Shown here: positions 17,501 through 26,337 of the stretch, piece after piece | How positions within the stretch are numbered: the stretch's first letter is position 1 | Layout: every line of letters begins with the position of its first letter | NCBI RefSeq assembly: GCF_014305155.1 | Contig: NZ_JACRUK010000029.1 | Coordinates: forward strand, 1-47,922 | Direction of reading: 5' to 3' | Length of the DNA stretch: 47,922 nt | Origin: Flavobacterium muglaense | Lineage (GTDB): Bacteria; Bacteroidota; Bacteroidia; Flavobacteriales; Flavobacteriaceae | Position numbers and translations under genes: made by a program | The notes under the pieces: generated by a model | The model's input: the letters and a program-made list of their open reading frames with translations, nothing else | What the model was told of the DNA's origin: nothing | The model's database searches: none

Positions 17501-17817
17501 TTTAAAATCATTGACGATGACCAAAACAAAAACAAAATAGTAAATGCGCTTGAAAACACAGAGGTCATATTAACCATTAATGCAATATGTTGGTCGTCTG
17601 AGGCAAACATGGCGAAAAACGCTCCTATCATTTGAAACAATGGAGCTCCCGGAGGGTGTCCAACTTCAAGTTTAGCTGCTGTAGCGATGTACTCACCACA
17701 ATCCCAGAAACTCATTGTGGGTTCTACAGTAAGTGTATAAGTTATCAGTGCGATTCCAAATGTAATCCATCCTAGTATTGTATTCCATTTATTGAAATTG
17801 AATGTCGCCTTATTCAT
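14506..17817 (-). CDS. DUF2723 multi-spanning membrane protein, PMT-like glycosyltransferase
   Basis: An 1103-residue protein with an N-terminal membrane domain. It has the DUF2723 signature near residues 26-60 (YTLTVEPTMSFWDCGEYIAT, then AAKLEVGHPPGAPLFQM), about 10-12 hydrophobic helices, and a soluble C-terminal half with YALVGSFYVFAIW, a QNWDDHDRSG loop and a final alpha-helical, TPR-like region. The acidic DCGEY motif near the first periplasmic loop resembles the catalytic Asp of protein O-mannosyltransferase-like GT-C enzymes. Bacteroidota members are annotated as family 117 glycosyltransferases or as unknown. A role in surface or protein glycosylation is inferred, not shown. It is monocistronic, with its own terminator. 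Confidence 0.88.
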   Translation of the reverse strand: MNKATFNFNKWNTILGWITFGIALITYTLTVEPTMSFWDCGEYIATAAKLEVGHPPGAPLFQMIGAFFAMFASDDQHIALMVNMTSVFSSAFTILFLFWSSSMILKKLVLRVSDDSTNENETATLSKSNAIVVLGSSFVGALAYTYSDSFWFNAVEAEVYAMASVLIALLLWLGLRWEQEMNTVRGDRWLLIIALVVGLSFGVHFMALLTIPAIGFLYFFKNYKTVTIKNFIIANVVVISILLFIFKLLLPLTMAFFGKTEIFMVNSLGMPFNSGSIFVTLALIAFFYFGLKYTRAKGLVQFNTLILCVLFILIGFSTWMMLPIRANANTVINENKPSDAAEVLAYYNREQYGVNPLFYGPQYTEAFSDIDEDNPYFDKAPNYERDYKTGKYVIVNNFKNAEQNRDDKQKTFLPRMWSTEHAENYMNFTNAPEFKINPNYQYEKDLAQYGIDASKLSEEDYNKAIAQLKNEVEKTVTEFRHAYAQKQIDNDGYIKFLKSYGDYLIIEKPTTVDNLSFMVEYQFGYMYWRYLMWNFVGRQSDEQGRYNNQDGNWISGINFIDNLHIGSQENLPSDVLNNKGRNVYFFLPFILGLIGLMYHASKDLKSFYVLLALFLFTGLALKIYLNERPFEPRERDYALVGSFYVFAIWIGFGVYSLYESLQKYLAPRIAGPIIIAGSLLAAPVLMASQNWDDHDRSGKYTATAMAKAYLNSCDPNAILFTIGDNDTFPLWYAQEIENIRTDVKIVNTSLFMTDWYIDQMKTKTYESNPLPISFTHDEYVGDKLDYVAHIPKTESRWEIKDFINFIKNPKSTVDMQNGQTIHFYPTNKIRITIDKNNIIKNKVVAPKYYDSIVPYIDIDIKGNALYKNRLMMLDIIANNDWKRPVFFSPGAFDDEDYLWMKNYLQLDGMIYKLVPIKTAVPKDGSPLDMGQIDSDKMFTNVMKWDWGNSESDKIYHDPETRRESITYRTNLARLMDKLIEEGKKDKAKQVIELAMTKMPLEKFGYYSLLEPFTRGYYQVGEKAKAHQLLETLINKYKENLNYYAKLAPSEQSSIAIDIITDLERYRGLLQVMNENGDTAYYNKNKTVFNTYISMFERFGRKKE

Positions 17818-18002
17818 GTAATAAATTTTAGTTAAAAATTAAGTTACAAAGAAAATGTTTTTTTATTTAAGGTTAGAGGCATTAACAAAATTTTCTGTGA
17901 AAGTATTTGTATTTTGTAAAGTATTGGTTTTTAGTAATTTTCGAATGATAGTCGTTGCGGTTGAAAAAAAAGCGCATTTTTTTTTAATAAAAACGCTAAA
18001 AA

Positions 18003-18035
18003 AGTTTGCGCAAACTAAATATTATTATAAATTTG
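18003..18035 (+). promoter_or_regulatory. tRNA-Gln promoter with a perfect palindrome over the -33 box
   Basis: TTTG (18005-18008) is 19 nt before TAAATTTG (18028-18035), a strong Bacteroidota promoter, with the expected transcript start about 30 nt before the tRNA. The -33 box lies inside AGTTTGCGCAAACT (18003-18016), a perfect 14-bp palindrome that could be an operator. The rest of 17818-18072 has no gene. Confidence 0.65.
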
Positions 18036-18072
18036 CACTCGCTAAGCAACAATGCTGCTACAGCAATTAAGC

Positions 18073-18143
18073 TGGTCCATGGTGTAATGGTAACACTACT
18101 GTTTTTGGTGCAGTCATTCAAGGTTCGAGTCCTTGTGGACCAA
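18073..18143 (+). tRNA. tRNA-Gln (anticodon TTG)
   Basis: The acceptor arms TGGTCCA (18073-18079) and TGGACCA (18136-18142) pair perfectly. The anticodon stem ACTGT/GCAGT encloses the loop TTTTGGT, giving anticodon TTG for CAA. The T arm contains GGTTCGAGTCC. The discriminator is A and the CCA end is not encoded. Confidence 0.97.
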
Positions 18144-18147
18144 CGAA

Positions 18148-18180
18148 AGCCTCTCAATTTATTTTGAGAGGCTTTTTTTT
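18148..18180 (+). terminator. Terminator after tRNA-Gln
   Basis: AGCCTCTCAA and TTGAGAGGCT form a stem followed by a run of T, immediately after the tRNA. Confidence 0.9.
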
Positions 18181-18228
18181 ATGGATTATATTAAAAATTT
18201 TTTTTATTCGAAATCGAAGTTGTTTTTA

Positions 18229-19053
18229 TTATATTTTGAAGGTGATTACTGGTTTTATAGCGTGGTTTACTAAGTCTTCGCTGATACTTCCGGAGAAAAA
18301 GTGGGATAATCCGGTTCTCCCGTGTGTACAAAGTCCAATTAAATCAGCATTTATTTTTTTTGCAAAATTTAAAATTCCTTTTTCGATATTGGTATCATTG
18401 TAGATTGTGGTAGTGTAATTTTTAAGATTAAAATCGGCTAGAAAGTTGCTTATTATATTTTCTGAAACAGCTGTTGTTTTAAAACTGTTTGGAGTACAAA
18501 TCATAACAAGATGCAAATTAGCGTCAAAAAAACGAGTAAATTCAATCATCTTTTCAAATGGTTTTTTGATCTCATTTGAAAAATCTGAGGCAAAAACAAA
18601 GTTTACAGGATGGAGTTGAGTAGTGTCTTTTTTGATAACTAAGACTGGAGCGTTTGATAGGCGTACTACTTTCTCTGTGTTTGAACCAATGAGTATTTCT
18701 TCAATACCTGAAATCCCGTGAGATCCCATTACGATTAGATCTATTGCATTTTTATTGGAATAAGAAAGGATGCCTTCGTGTGGTCTTTCAAATCGTACAA
18801 ATTCATTAATTTCGATATTTTCGTCCTTAAATGTTTCTTTTATTTTTGCCAGACTGTCGTTTGCATTCTTAATATGGAGCATTACTTCAGGAATTCCTGT
18901 GGCGCTATTTATGGCGTCATTTGTTTGATGCGGAATTTCCAACAGATGAAGTAGGCGAATCGTGCTATTATTTTTTTTTGCGATTTGGATGGCAACTTTT
19001 AAAGCGTTTTCTGCATGTGCAGAAAAATCGGTTGGGACTAAAATTTGTTTCAT
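18229..19053 (-). CDS. Tandem-domain universal stress protein
   Basis: A 274-residue cytoplasmic protein with two Usp domains. The first starts MKQILVPTDFSAHAENALKV and contains the nucleotide-binding pattern GSHGISGIEEILIGSNTEKV near residue 112. The second begins around residue 150 (NFVFASDFS) and has CTHGRTGLSHFFSGS near residue 244. Both keep the G-x2-G-x9-G-S type loop seen in ATP-binding Usp proteins. Such proteins are induced by starvation or stress and have no defined reaction. It lies alone between tRNA-Gln and the rimP operon and is divergent from rimP. Confidence 0.92.
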   Translation of the reverse strand: MKQILVPTDFSAHAENALKVAIQIAKKNNSTIRLLHLLEIPHQTNDAINSATGIPEVMLHIKNANDSLAKIKETFKDENIEINEFVRFERPHEGILSYSNKNAIDLIVMGSHGISGIEEILIGSNTEKVVRLSNAPVLVIKKDTTQLHPVNFVFASDFSNEIKKPFEKMIEFTRFFDANLHLVMICTPNSFKTTAVSENIISNFLADFNLKNYTTTIYNDTNIEKGILNFAKKINADLIGLCTHGRTGLSHFFSGSISEDLVNHAIKPVITFKI

Positions 19054-19134
19054 AATTCCGAGATTAAAGTATACGAAAATCCTTTATTTTAAGGCTTGAA
19101 TAAAGATAAGAAATTATTTAACAGCAATCAATTA

Positions 19135-19164
19135 TTTTGGTTTATAAAAAAAACACTATATTTG
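19135..19164 (+). promoter_or_regulatory. Promoter of the rimP-nusA-infB operon
   Basis: TTTTGG (19135-19140) and TATATTTG (19157-19164) fit the -33/-7 consensus of Bacteroidota. The expected start is near 19171, leaving a ~57-nt leader before rimP. Confidence 0.65.
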
Positions 19165-19192
19165 CACCGTTATTTATTAAAATCTAGATAAT

Positions 19193-19218
19193 GAGGGGAC
19201 TAAATGTCCCCTCTTTTT
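19193..19218 (+). terminator. Terminator-like attenuator in the rimP leader
   Basis: GAGGGGAC-TAAAT-GTCCCCTC followed by TTTTT is a perfect 8-bp GC-rich stem with a U-tract. It lies between the promoter (19135-19164) and the rimP ATG (19228), so it would stop the operon transcript prematurely. The previous gene on this strand is tRNA-Gln, which has its own terminator. It cannot serve the divergent usp gene. Autocontrol through NusA is an inference. Confidence 0.7.
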
Positions 19219-19227
19219 ATAAAAAAT

Positions 19228-19692
19228 ATGACATTTAAAGAAAAAGTAAATACGTTGTTGTTAAAAGGCCTTGAAGAGAAGCCTTCTATTTTCTTGATAG
19301 ATCTTGTGGTTACAGATGCTTTTAAAGTAATTGTAGGCCTGGATGGAGATAATGGAGTGGCACTTCAGGATTGTATTGATGTAAGTCGTTTTATTGATGC
19401 AAATTTAGACAGAGAGGAACAAGACTACGCGCTGGAAGTAGCGTCAGTAGGAGTTGGTTCTCCTTTAAAATTGATCAGACAATACAAGAAAAATGTAGGT
19501 AGAACACTGATTGTAAAAACAGCAACAGAAAATATAGAGGCAGAATTGGTGGAAGCTAACGATGATTTTGTAATTTTGTCATGGAATGCAAGAGAGCCTA
19601 AGAAAATTGGAAAAGGTAAAGAGACAGTTCAAAAAAGACTTGAGATACCTTATGGAGACATAAAAGAAGCAATTGTTACAGTAACATTTTAA
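19228..19692 (+). CDS. rimP: Ribosome maturation factor RimP
   Basis: RimP helps 30S subunit maturation. The 154-residue product starts [19 protein letters not shown] and has the conserved [10 protein letters not shown] segment near residue 52 and [15 protein letters not shown] near residue 71, matching the family's YxLEVSSPGxxxPL. The C-terminal SH3-like part follows. ATG at 19228 is chosen because upstream codons fall in the leader hairpin. It is the first gene of the rimP-nusA-infB operon, 13 bp before nusA. Confidence 0.94.
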   Translation: MTFKEKVNTLLLKGLEEKPSIFLIDLVVTDAFKVIVGLDGDNGVALQDCIDVSRFIDANLDREEQDYALEVASVGVGSPLKLIRQYKKNVGRTLIVKTATENIEAELVEANDDFVILSWNAREPKKIGKGKETVQKRLEIPYGDIKEAIVTVTF

Positions 19693-19705
19693 TTAAAGAA
19701 TTCGC

Positions 19706-20959
19706 ATGGAAAATTTAGCATTAATCGATTCATTCTCAGAGTTTAAAGATGATAAACTTATTGATCGTGTAACGCTTATGGCAATTTTGGAAGATGTATT
19801 TAGAAATGCATTGAAGAAAAAATACGGTTCAGACGATAATTTCGATATTATTATAAATCCTGATAAAGGAGATATGGAAATTTGGAGAAGAAGAGTAATT
19901 GTTGCGGACGAAGATTTAGATTTTGAAAACGAAGAAATTACTTTGACTGAAGCAAGAAGAATCGAAGCGGATTTTGAAATTGGCGAAGAAGTTTCTGAAG
20001 AAGTAAAATTAATAGATTTAGGTAGAAGAGCTATTTTAGCTTTACGCCAAAATCTTATTTCGAAAATACACGAACACGACAATACAAATCTGTACAAGCA
20101 ATTTAAAGATTTAATTGGAGAGATATATACTGCCGAAGTGCATCACGTGAGACCAAGAGTTGTAATTTTGGTTGATGATGAAGGAAATGAAATTGTTTTA
20201 CCAAAAGAAAAACAAATTCAGTCTGACTTTTTCCGTAAAGGAGATAATGTTCGCGGAATAATTGAAAGCGTTGAATTGAAAGGAAATAAACCTCAAATCA
20301 TTATGTCTAGAACTTCTGAGAAGTTTTTAGAGAAATTATTTGAACAAGAAATTCCAGAAGTTTTTGACGGTTTGATTATGGTGAAAAACGTTGTGAGAAT
20401 CCCAGGTGAAAAAGCAAAAGTAGCTGTAGAAACTTACGATGATAGAATTGATCCAGTTGGTGCTTGTGTAGGTATGAAAGGATCACGTATTCACGGTATT
20501 GTTCGTGAATTAGGAAATGAAAATATCGACGTTATTAATTTTACAAGTAACGTACAATTATATATTACAAGAGCATTAAGCCCTGCTAAAATTTCTTCCA
20601 TTAAGATTAATGAAGAAACGAAAAGAGCTGAAGTGTTTTTGAAATTAGAAGAAGTTTCTAAAGCAATTGGTAGAGGTGGACACAATATTAGATTGGCTGG
20701 TTTGTTAACTGGTTATGAATTGGATGTAATCCGTGAAGGCGATGTAGCTGGAGCAACTGCTGATGAAGATGATGTTGAATTAACAGAGTTTTCAGATGAA
20801 ATAGAAGAATGGGTAATCGAAGAATTTGCGAAAATTGGATTGGATACTGCAAAAAGTATCTTGAAACAAGACGTAGAGGATTTGGTAAGAAGAACTGACC
20901 TAGAAGAGGAAACGATTCTAGATGTAATGAGAATATTGAAAGAAGAATTTGATAGTTAG
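19706..20959 (+). CDS. nusA: Transcription termination/antitermination protein NusA
   Basis: A 417-residue RNA polymerase-associated factor controlling pausing, termination and antitermination. Order seen: N-terminal RNAP-binding domain (MENLALIDSFSEFKDDK), S1 domain (around GEIYTAEVHHVRPRVVILVD), then two KH domains (CVGMKGSRIHGIVRELGNE, and SKAIGRGGHNIRLAGLLTGY). It ends with a short acidic helical tail, without the full pair of C-terminal acidic repeats of E. coli NusA. Length is normal for Bacteroidota. It lies between rimP and infB, and a terminator-like hairpin sits in the operon leader. Confidence 0.97.
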   Translation: MENLALIDSFSEFKDDKLIDRVTLMAILEDVFRNALKKKYGSDDNFDIIINPDKGDMEIWRRRVIVADEDLDFENEEITLTEARRIEADFEIGEEVSEEVKLIDLGRRAILALRQNLISKIHEHDNTNLYKQFKDLIGEIYTAEVHHVRPRVVILVDDEGNEIVLPKEKQIQSDFFRKGDNVRGIIESVELKGNKPQIIMSRTSEKFLEKLFEQEIPEVFDGLIMVKNVVRIPGEKAKVAVETYDDRIDPVGACVGMKGSRIHGIVRELGNENIDVINFTSNVQLYITRALSPAKISSIKINEETKRAEVFLKLEEVSKAIGRGGHNIRLAGLLTGYELDVIREGDVAGATADEDDVELTEFSDEIEEWVIEEFAKIGLDTAKSILKQDVEDLVRRTDLEEETILDVMRILKEEFDS

Positions 20960-21071
20960 TCAATAAATCTTCAACGATAAACATGCCGGTTTGCAATTAA
21001 TCCTTACTCGATAAATATCGATTTGGAAGTAAATCGAGGAATAACAAAAAAGGTAATAATAAAAAGGTTTT

Positions 21072-23948
21072 ATGTCTGAAGAGAGAATTATTAGAATAAA
21101 CAAAGTTTTAAGGGAATTGAACATTTCTTTGGAAAGAGCTGTGGATTATCTAAAAGATAAAGGGATTGCTATTGAGTCAAATCCAAACACAAAAATTTCT
21201 GATGATGTGTACAATGTCTTGTGCGGTCAATTTGCAGGTGACAGAGGGAAAAAGGAAGCTTCAAAAGAAGTAGGAGAAGAGAAGAGAAAAGAGAAAGAAG
21301 CGTTGCGCGTGGAACGAGAAAAAGAAATCGAAGACAAACGCAAACATGAGGATGAAGTTTTAAAACAACAACAAGAAGTAATTAAGGCGAGAGCTGTAGT
21401 TACAGGTCCTGTTCAAGTTGGAAAAATTGACCTTAATCCTAAAAAAGTGGTTGCTCCAAAAGCAGAAGTTGTAAAGACAGAAGCACCAAAAGCAGCAGTT
21501 CCTGAAGAAAAACCAGTTCAAAAAGAGCCAGTTCAAAAAGAACCAGTACAGGAAAATCTTGTTTCAGACAAAAAAGAAGTAAAACCTACTGTTGAAGTTA
21601 AAGAAACTGTTAAAGAAGAGAAGAAAGAAGCTGTGAAAAAGGTTGCGAAGGCAGTCGTTCCAGAGGTTAAAGCTGCTCCAAAAACAGATGAAGCTCCGGT
21701 GGAAGAAGCGATCACGACGCAGTACCAAAAATTATCTGGTACTAAGTTAACAGGTCAAACTATTGACTTGTCTCAATTCAACAAACCGAAAAAGAAAAAA
21801 GAAGAGCCAAAAATTACACCTAACAAACCAGGCGCGCCCGGTGCTGCAGGTGCTAATAAAAATAAGCGTAAAAGAATAGCTCCAAAACCTGGAACACCTA
21901 GACCTCCTGGAGTTCCTGGTGCGCCAAATCCGAATAAGATTACTCCTAATACTGGAGGTGGTGGATACAATGCCAACAGAAGTTCTAGACCTGGTTTCGT
22001 AAAAGGGAACAGGCCTGCTATTGTCGCAAAAGTGGAGCCTACGGAAGAAGAAGTTAAAAACCAAATTCGTGAGACTTTAGAGAAGCTACAAGGTAAAAAA
22101 GGTGGTAAATCTAAAGCGGCTAAGTATAGAAGAGACAAAAGAGATACACACCGTCAAAAATCGGATGAAGAGCAAAGAGCAATAGACGAAGGAAGTAAAA
22201 CTATTAAGGTTACGGAATTTGTTACTGTTGGTGAAATTGCCATCATGATGGATGTGCCTATTACTAAAGTAATTGGTACGTGTATGTCACTTGGTATCAT
22301 GGTTACCATGAATCAACGTTTAGATGCAGAAACATTAACAATTGTTGCGGATGAGTTTGGTTATGAAGTTGAATTCATTACTGTAGACATTGAAGAAGCA
22401 ATTGAAGTAATAGAAGATAAAGAAGAAGATTTAGTATTTAGAGCGCCAATCGTTACCGTAATGGGTCACGTCGATCACGGTAAAACCTCTTTACTAGATT
22501 ACATTCGTAAAGAAAACGTTATTGCAGGAGAGTCTGGAGGAATTACACAGCATATTGGTGCCTACGGAGTAACATTAGATAACGGACAAAAAATTGCATT
22601 CCTTGATACACCAGGTCACGAGGCGTTTACCGCGATGCGTGCACGTGGAGCTCAAGTAACAGATATCGCTATTATTGTAATTGCTGCGGATGATGATATC
22701 ATGCCGCAAACCAAAGAGGCAATTAGCCATGCTCAAGCAGCAGGTGTGCCAATTATCTTTGCAATCAATAAGGTAGATAAGCAAAATGCAAACCCTGAGA
22801 AAATTAAAGAGAAGTTAGCTGGTATGAATTTACTTGTAGAAGACTGGGGTGGAAAATTCCAATCTCATGATATCTCTGCTAAAATTGGAACAGGTGTAAA
22901 AGAATTATTAGAAAAGGTATTACTTGAAGCGGAAGTTTTAGATTTAAAATCTAATCCTGATAAAGCAGCTCAAGGAACAGTAGTGGAAGCTTTCCTTGAT
23001 AAAGGAAAAGGATATGTATCTACAATCTTAGTACAACATGGTACTTTGAAAATTGGAGATTATATGCTTGCGGGTAAACACCACGGTAAGATTAAAGCAA
23101 TGCATGATGAAAGAGGGAATTCTGTTTTAGTAGCAGGTCCATCTACACCAGTATCTGTTTTAGGACTTGACGGAGCAGCTACTGCGGGAGATAAATTTAA
23201 CATCTTCCAAGATGAGAAAGAAGCAAAACAAATTGCTGCAAAACGTTCTCAATTAATGCGTGAGCAATCAGTACGTACACAACGTCATATTACACTTGAT
23301 GAAATTGGACGTCGTATCGCTCTTGGTCAATTTAAAGAATTGAACGTGATCCTTAAAGGAGATGTTGATGGTTCGGTTGAAGCATTATCTGATTCGTTCT
23401 CTAAATTATCTACTGAAGAAATTCAAATTAACATTATCCATAAAGGTGTTGGAGCAATTACGGAGACTGACGTTATGTTGGCTTCTGCTTCTGATGCGAT
23501 CATTATCGGATTTAACGTTCGTCCTGCTGGAAACGCAAGACAATTAGCTGATAAAGAAGAAATCGATATCCGTTACTACTCTATTATCTACGCTGCTATC
23601 GACGACTTGAAAGATGCGATGGAAGGAATGTTAGCGCCAGAGATGAAAGAAGAAGTATTAGGTACTGCTGAGATTAGAGAATTGTTTAAAATCTCTAAAG
23701 TAGGAACTATTGCGGGTTGTATGGTTATGGATGGTAAAATTGCTCGTAATGCTAAAATCAGAATTATCCGTGAGGGTGTTGTGGTTCATGAAGGGGAATT
23801 AATTGCCTTGAAACGTTTCAAAGACGATGTGAAAGAAGTAGCCAAAGGTTACGACTGTGGTATCCAAGTGAAAGGTTACAATGATGTTGAAGAAAGAGAC
23901 GTTATTGAAGCTTACCATGAAGTAGCAATCAAAAAGAAGTTGAAATAA
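21072..23948 (+). CDS. infB: Translation initiation factor IF-2
   Basis: A 958-residue GTPase that places initiator tRNA on the 30S subunit. The N-terminal IF2_N domain ([20 protein letters not shown]) is followed by a long charged linker of Lys/Glu/Pro and Gly/Pro-rich stretches (~60-340), then the G domain. Motifs G1 GHVDHGKT, G2 region [11 protein letters not shown]3 DTPGHEAF, G4 NKVDK and G5 SAKIGTG are intact. The beta-barrel, domain III and C-terminal tRNA-binding domain follow. Linker length accounts for the large size. It follows nusA after 112 bp and ends before a strong terminator. Confidence 0.97.
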   Translation: MSEERIIRINKVLRELNISLERAVDYLKDKGIAIESNPNTKISDDVYNVLCGQFAGDRGKKEASKEVGEEKRKEKEALRVEREKEIEDKRKHEDEVLKQQQEVIKARAVVTGPVQVGKIDLNPKKVVAPKAEVVKTEAPKAAVPEEKPVQKEPVQKEPVQENLVSDKKEVKPTVEVKETVKEEKKEAVKKVAKAVVPEVKAAPKTDEAPVEEAITTQYQKLSGTKLTGQTIDLSQFNKPKKKKEEPKITPNKPGAPGAAGANKNKRKRIAPKPGTPRPPGVPGAPNPNKITPNTGGGGYNANRSSRPGFVKGNRPAIVAKVEPTEEEVKNQIRETLEKLQGKKGGKSKAAKYRRDKRDTHRQKSDEEQRAIDEGSKTIKVTEFVTVGEIAIMMDVPITKVIGTCMSLGIMVTMNQRLDAETLTIVADEFGYEVEFITVDIEEAIEVIEDKEEDLVFRAPIVTVMGHVDHGKTSLLDYIRKENVIAGESGGITQHIGAYGVTLDNGQKIAFLDTPGHEAFTAMRARGAQVTDIAIIVIAADDDIMPQTKEAISHAQAAGVPIIFAINKVDKQNANPEKIKEKLAGMNLLVEDWGGKFQSHDISAKIGTGVKELLEKVLLEAEVLDLKSNPDKAAQGTVVEAFLDKGKGYVSTILVQHGTLKIGDYMLAGKHHGKIKAMHDERGNSVLVAGPSTPVSVLGLDGAATAGDKFNIFQDEKEAKQIAAKRSQLMREQSVRTQRHITLDEIGRRIALGQFKELNVILKGDVDGSVEALSDSFSKLSTEEIQINIIHKGVGAITETDVMLASASDAIIIGFNVRPAGNARQLADKEEIDIRYYSIIYAAIDDLKDAMEGMLAPEMKEEVLGTAEIRELFKISKVGTIAGCMVMDGKIARNAKIRIIREGVVVHEGELIALKRFKDDVKEVAKGYDCGIQVKGYNDVEERDVIEAYHEVAIKKKLK

Positions 23949-23971
23949 AATTTCGATATAGTTTATTTAAA

Positions 23972-23998
23972 AATCCCGAGCAATCGGGATTTTTTTTG
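23972..23998 (+). terminator. Terminator of the rimP-nusA-infB operon
   Basis: AATCCCGA-GCAA-TCGGGATT with a run of T follows infB by 23 bp. Confidence 0.92.
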
Positions 23999-24114
23999 TT
24001 TTATACTTTTTTTAAATCGAGCGCAGTCTAGATATAGTAATGTTTCTATCGTTTTGCCTGAACTAATATTTAGGTCGGTGTGATCTTTTGGAGCGTATGA
24101 GTCGATTCTTTTTT

Positions 24115-24195
24115 GGAGCTATTTCCTGCTATCCGTTGCAATCTTTTGGGTTCGCTAAGGCGAACCCAAAAGGATTTCCACTTCTATCAGGGCTA
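24115..24195. repeat. Dispersed hairpin repeat, family 1, copy B
   Basis: It starts GGAGCTATTTCCTGCTATCC and ends CTTCTATCAGGGCTA. The central stem is CTTTTGGGTTCG / CGAACCCAAAAG (24143-24172) with a 6-nt loop. Orientation is opposite to copy A. It has the same outer motifs as A and C with a different stem sequence. Confidence 0.8.
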
Positions 24196-25670
24196 TGGGA
24201 TATATATTCTATAGCCGTTCTAGTGCTTTTTGAAACACTGTACTGCTGTAAGAAATGTAGTGCTTAGCGTTTTCTTAATAGCGTTGATGTACAAAAAAAT
24301 ATTTAGTTTGTAATGCATAACATTGCTGTTGTTAATGTATGAATTTCGATTTTAAAAATAGTGTTAGAAAATGAAAATGTATGAGTTGGATTTATGTTTT
24401 GTTGTACTATTCATTGCGGACAAGCTCAAAAGATAATGGGGTGTGTTTATGAGTTCTTGAAAAAAAGGGAACTTCAGGTCATAGGATTTTGAAAAGAGAT
24501 GCTACACTTGCCATAAAAAATAGTTAACTAGTAGTTTTTTTTTTGTTGTGGTAGACTTTGTAAACATTGTATAAAGCAGTATGTAGCCATTTTTTGGTTT
24601 TATATTACATTGTAGCGCACGTTAGAAAAAGTTCTTAGAAGTTAATTTAGAATCAAGTTTCGTAAGATTTATAAGGTTTTTTTATAAAGGGTAATGAGGT
24701 GTATTGGAGTTTGAATAATGATGTAGCCTTAAATTCAAACGATAATGATTTGCTTATTGCTATAGAGTAGGTAATAAGTGAAGAATATTTTTAAGGCTGA
24801 GATAGCATTCTTTTGAGTCTTCAACTTAGTGTAAATGTGAAATTGCTCTATTATCCGATTTAGATTGTATGAGGAAGTCGCTCATGTGGAGAATCTGTCT
24901 TGAATTGATTTTCTGATTAGATGTTGGGGTTTCGGGCTTTTCTTAAGTGTTACATTATTAAAATAGTGGAGTGATTAAGAATGCTGTATTGGATGATTTT
25001 GTAGTTTTTAGACGCTGAGTTTTAGGAGTAAAATATCAAAGTCTTGAGAGTTTTTTAAGTAAGTGTTGTAAGATGGTTGATCAATTGAAGTTTTTGTGCT
25101 AAGAAGTGCAGGACTAAATATGAAATATAATTTTGGTACAATGGTCGGTGGTGTTATGTTTGAGTAGCATCGGGCGTTATTGAATGATGCAAATAAATTA
25201 TACTTGAGTTATGTTTGATGAATTTTGTAAATGAGTTATAAAAATAGTGTTAGTAAAATGCAGGTATTCTGGTAAATATTGTCTAAAGAGTATAATGAAC
25301 TAGATATAAAGAGTGCTTTACTTGTTATTTGTTAGTTCTGATTAAAGTGGGGTTAAAAGTCTCTGTAGTGTAAAGACCCTGTTGGTGAATTAACCTCTGA
25401 TGAAAAGCAAAGGTCAGTTTGGCTGGCGTTTTTTATTTGCTAGCTAGATCTTGCGTGTTTTAAGGCTTTTTAGTGGATTGGTAATGGAATTAATGGTAGG
25501 TATTAGTCTTTCGAAGAGCAGTCTATTATTATTTTATTTCGTTTGAAAAAGAAGTCATGAATGACGTGCGTATGCTTTGTTTTGTTATCAAATAATATTT
25601 CAAAGTTAAGTATTTCATATATCTGTATTCAAAGCAAAGATATGAGCGCGACCGAAGTTTTTACGAGGGC
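24196..25670. other. Gene-free, G-over-C skewed region
   Basis: About 1.5 kb without a credible gene on either strand, no tRNA, and no RNA family I recognise. The plus strand is rich in G and T and very poor in C; in 24961-25080 I count 32 G against 5 C. Small frames such as one ending NDNDLLIAIE near 24770 look coding-like but are short and have no recognisable start. It could be decayed genes on the leading strand, or a long untranslated RNA ending at the terminator at 25681-25712. Confidence 0.55.
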
Positions 25671-25680
25671 ACCCCCAAAT

Positions 25681-25712
25681 AAAAAAGCAACTCGGTTGAG
25701 AGTTGCTTTTTT
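25681..25712. terminator. Bidirectional terminator before the SPOR gene
   Basis: AAAAAAGCAACTC-GGTTGA-GAGTTGCTTTTTT is a perfect 13-bp stem including the A and T tracts. It lies just downstream of the minus-strand SPOR gene and at the end of the gene-free region. Confidence 0.9.
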
Positions 25713-25729
25713 GTAAAGTGATTTCTGAT

Positions 25730-26119
25730 TTATTTTTGCGGTTTTATTAAAAAAGCATTCGAGTATTTTTTCTTAATTTCCACCAGATTCTTTTCGGCCT
25801 CTATTCGAGTTCTAAAATTACCAATCCATACTTTGTAGTTGGGTGTGTTGAAAACGATGGTTCCGTCAAGAGTACTGAATTCTTGTTTGCAATCATACAA
25901 AGATTTCTTGGCTTTATCACTTTCGCCACTAAACACTTGTATTTTATATCGCTCATTTACAGTTAGTGGGGTGTTTATTTTGCGTTTTTCGTTTAGTAAT
26001 GCTTCAAATTTAGGATCCTGTTTAATGTTAAGATTAGTGTCTTGAGCTTTTGTTTTTTGTGTTAAAAAACAAACTATTAAAGCAAGGAAAGTGATTTTTG
26101 AAGGTGTTAAAATTCTCAT
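25730..26119 (-). CDS. Exported SPOR-domain protein
   Basis: A 129-residue protein with a signal peptide (MRILTPSKITFLALIVCFLT, then QKTKAQ) and a C-terminal SPOR domain from about residue 58 (YKIQVFSGESDKAKKSL through YKVWIGNFRTRIEAEKNLVE). SPOR domains bind denuded peptidoglycan glycan strands, usually at division sites. An in-frame ATG 21 bp upstream (26140) is possible, but the shorter start gives a more typical signal peptide. It is divergent from actA; whether it acts with the respiratory complex is unknown. Confidence 0.88.
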   Translation of the reverse strand: MRILTPSKITFLALIVCFLTQKTKAQDTNLNIKQDPKFEALLNEKRKINTPLTVNERYKIQVFSGESDKAKKSLYDCKQEFSTLDGTIVFNTPNYKVWIGNFRTRIEAEKNLVEIKKKYSNAFLIKPQK

Positions 26120-26220
26120 AATGTGATGGTTTTTAGGCAAAAATAGTATTTATTGAACAAATGTAAAAGACAAATATTATTTAGAATTAATATAAATTGG
26201 AATTAAGACTATTTTAAGGT

Positions 26221-26250
26221 TTTGAGAATAGTTCATAAGTCGTATTTTTG
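26221..26250 (+). promoter_or_regulatory. Promoter of the act-cox operon
   Basis: TTTG (26221-26224) lies 18 nt before TATTTTTG (26243-26250), matching the Bacteroidota consensus, with an ~80-nt leader before actA. Confidence 0.6.
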
Positions 26251-26337
26251 TCGAAGTTTAAAATAAAAGGGACATTTTTCTGTAAAGACATTATAGAAAA
26301 AATTGTGCCAATTTTTAGTAGATAATCATTATACTTT

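Noticed and set aside
14506..17817. Separate small genes on the opposite strand of the DUF2723 gene
   Set aside because: All are short and antisense to a clear, continuous membrane protein.
21500..22100. Repetitive Lys/Glu/Pro region in infB as a foreign insertion
   Set aside because: Long charged linkers of this kind are normal between the N-terminal and G domains of IF-2.
24196..25670. A known structured RNA (tmRNA, RNase P RNA, 6S) in the gene-free region
   Set aside because: None of the hallmark sequences of these RNAs could be found on either strand. The terminator at its end is explained by the SPOR gene.
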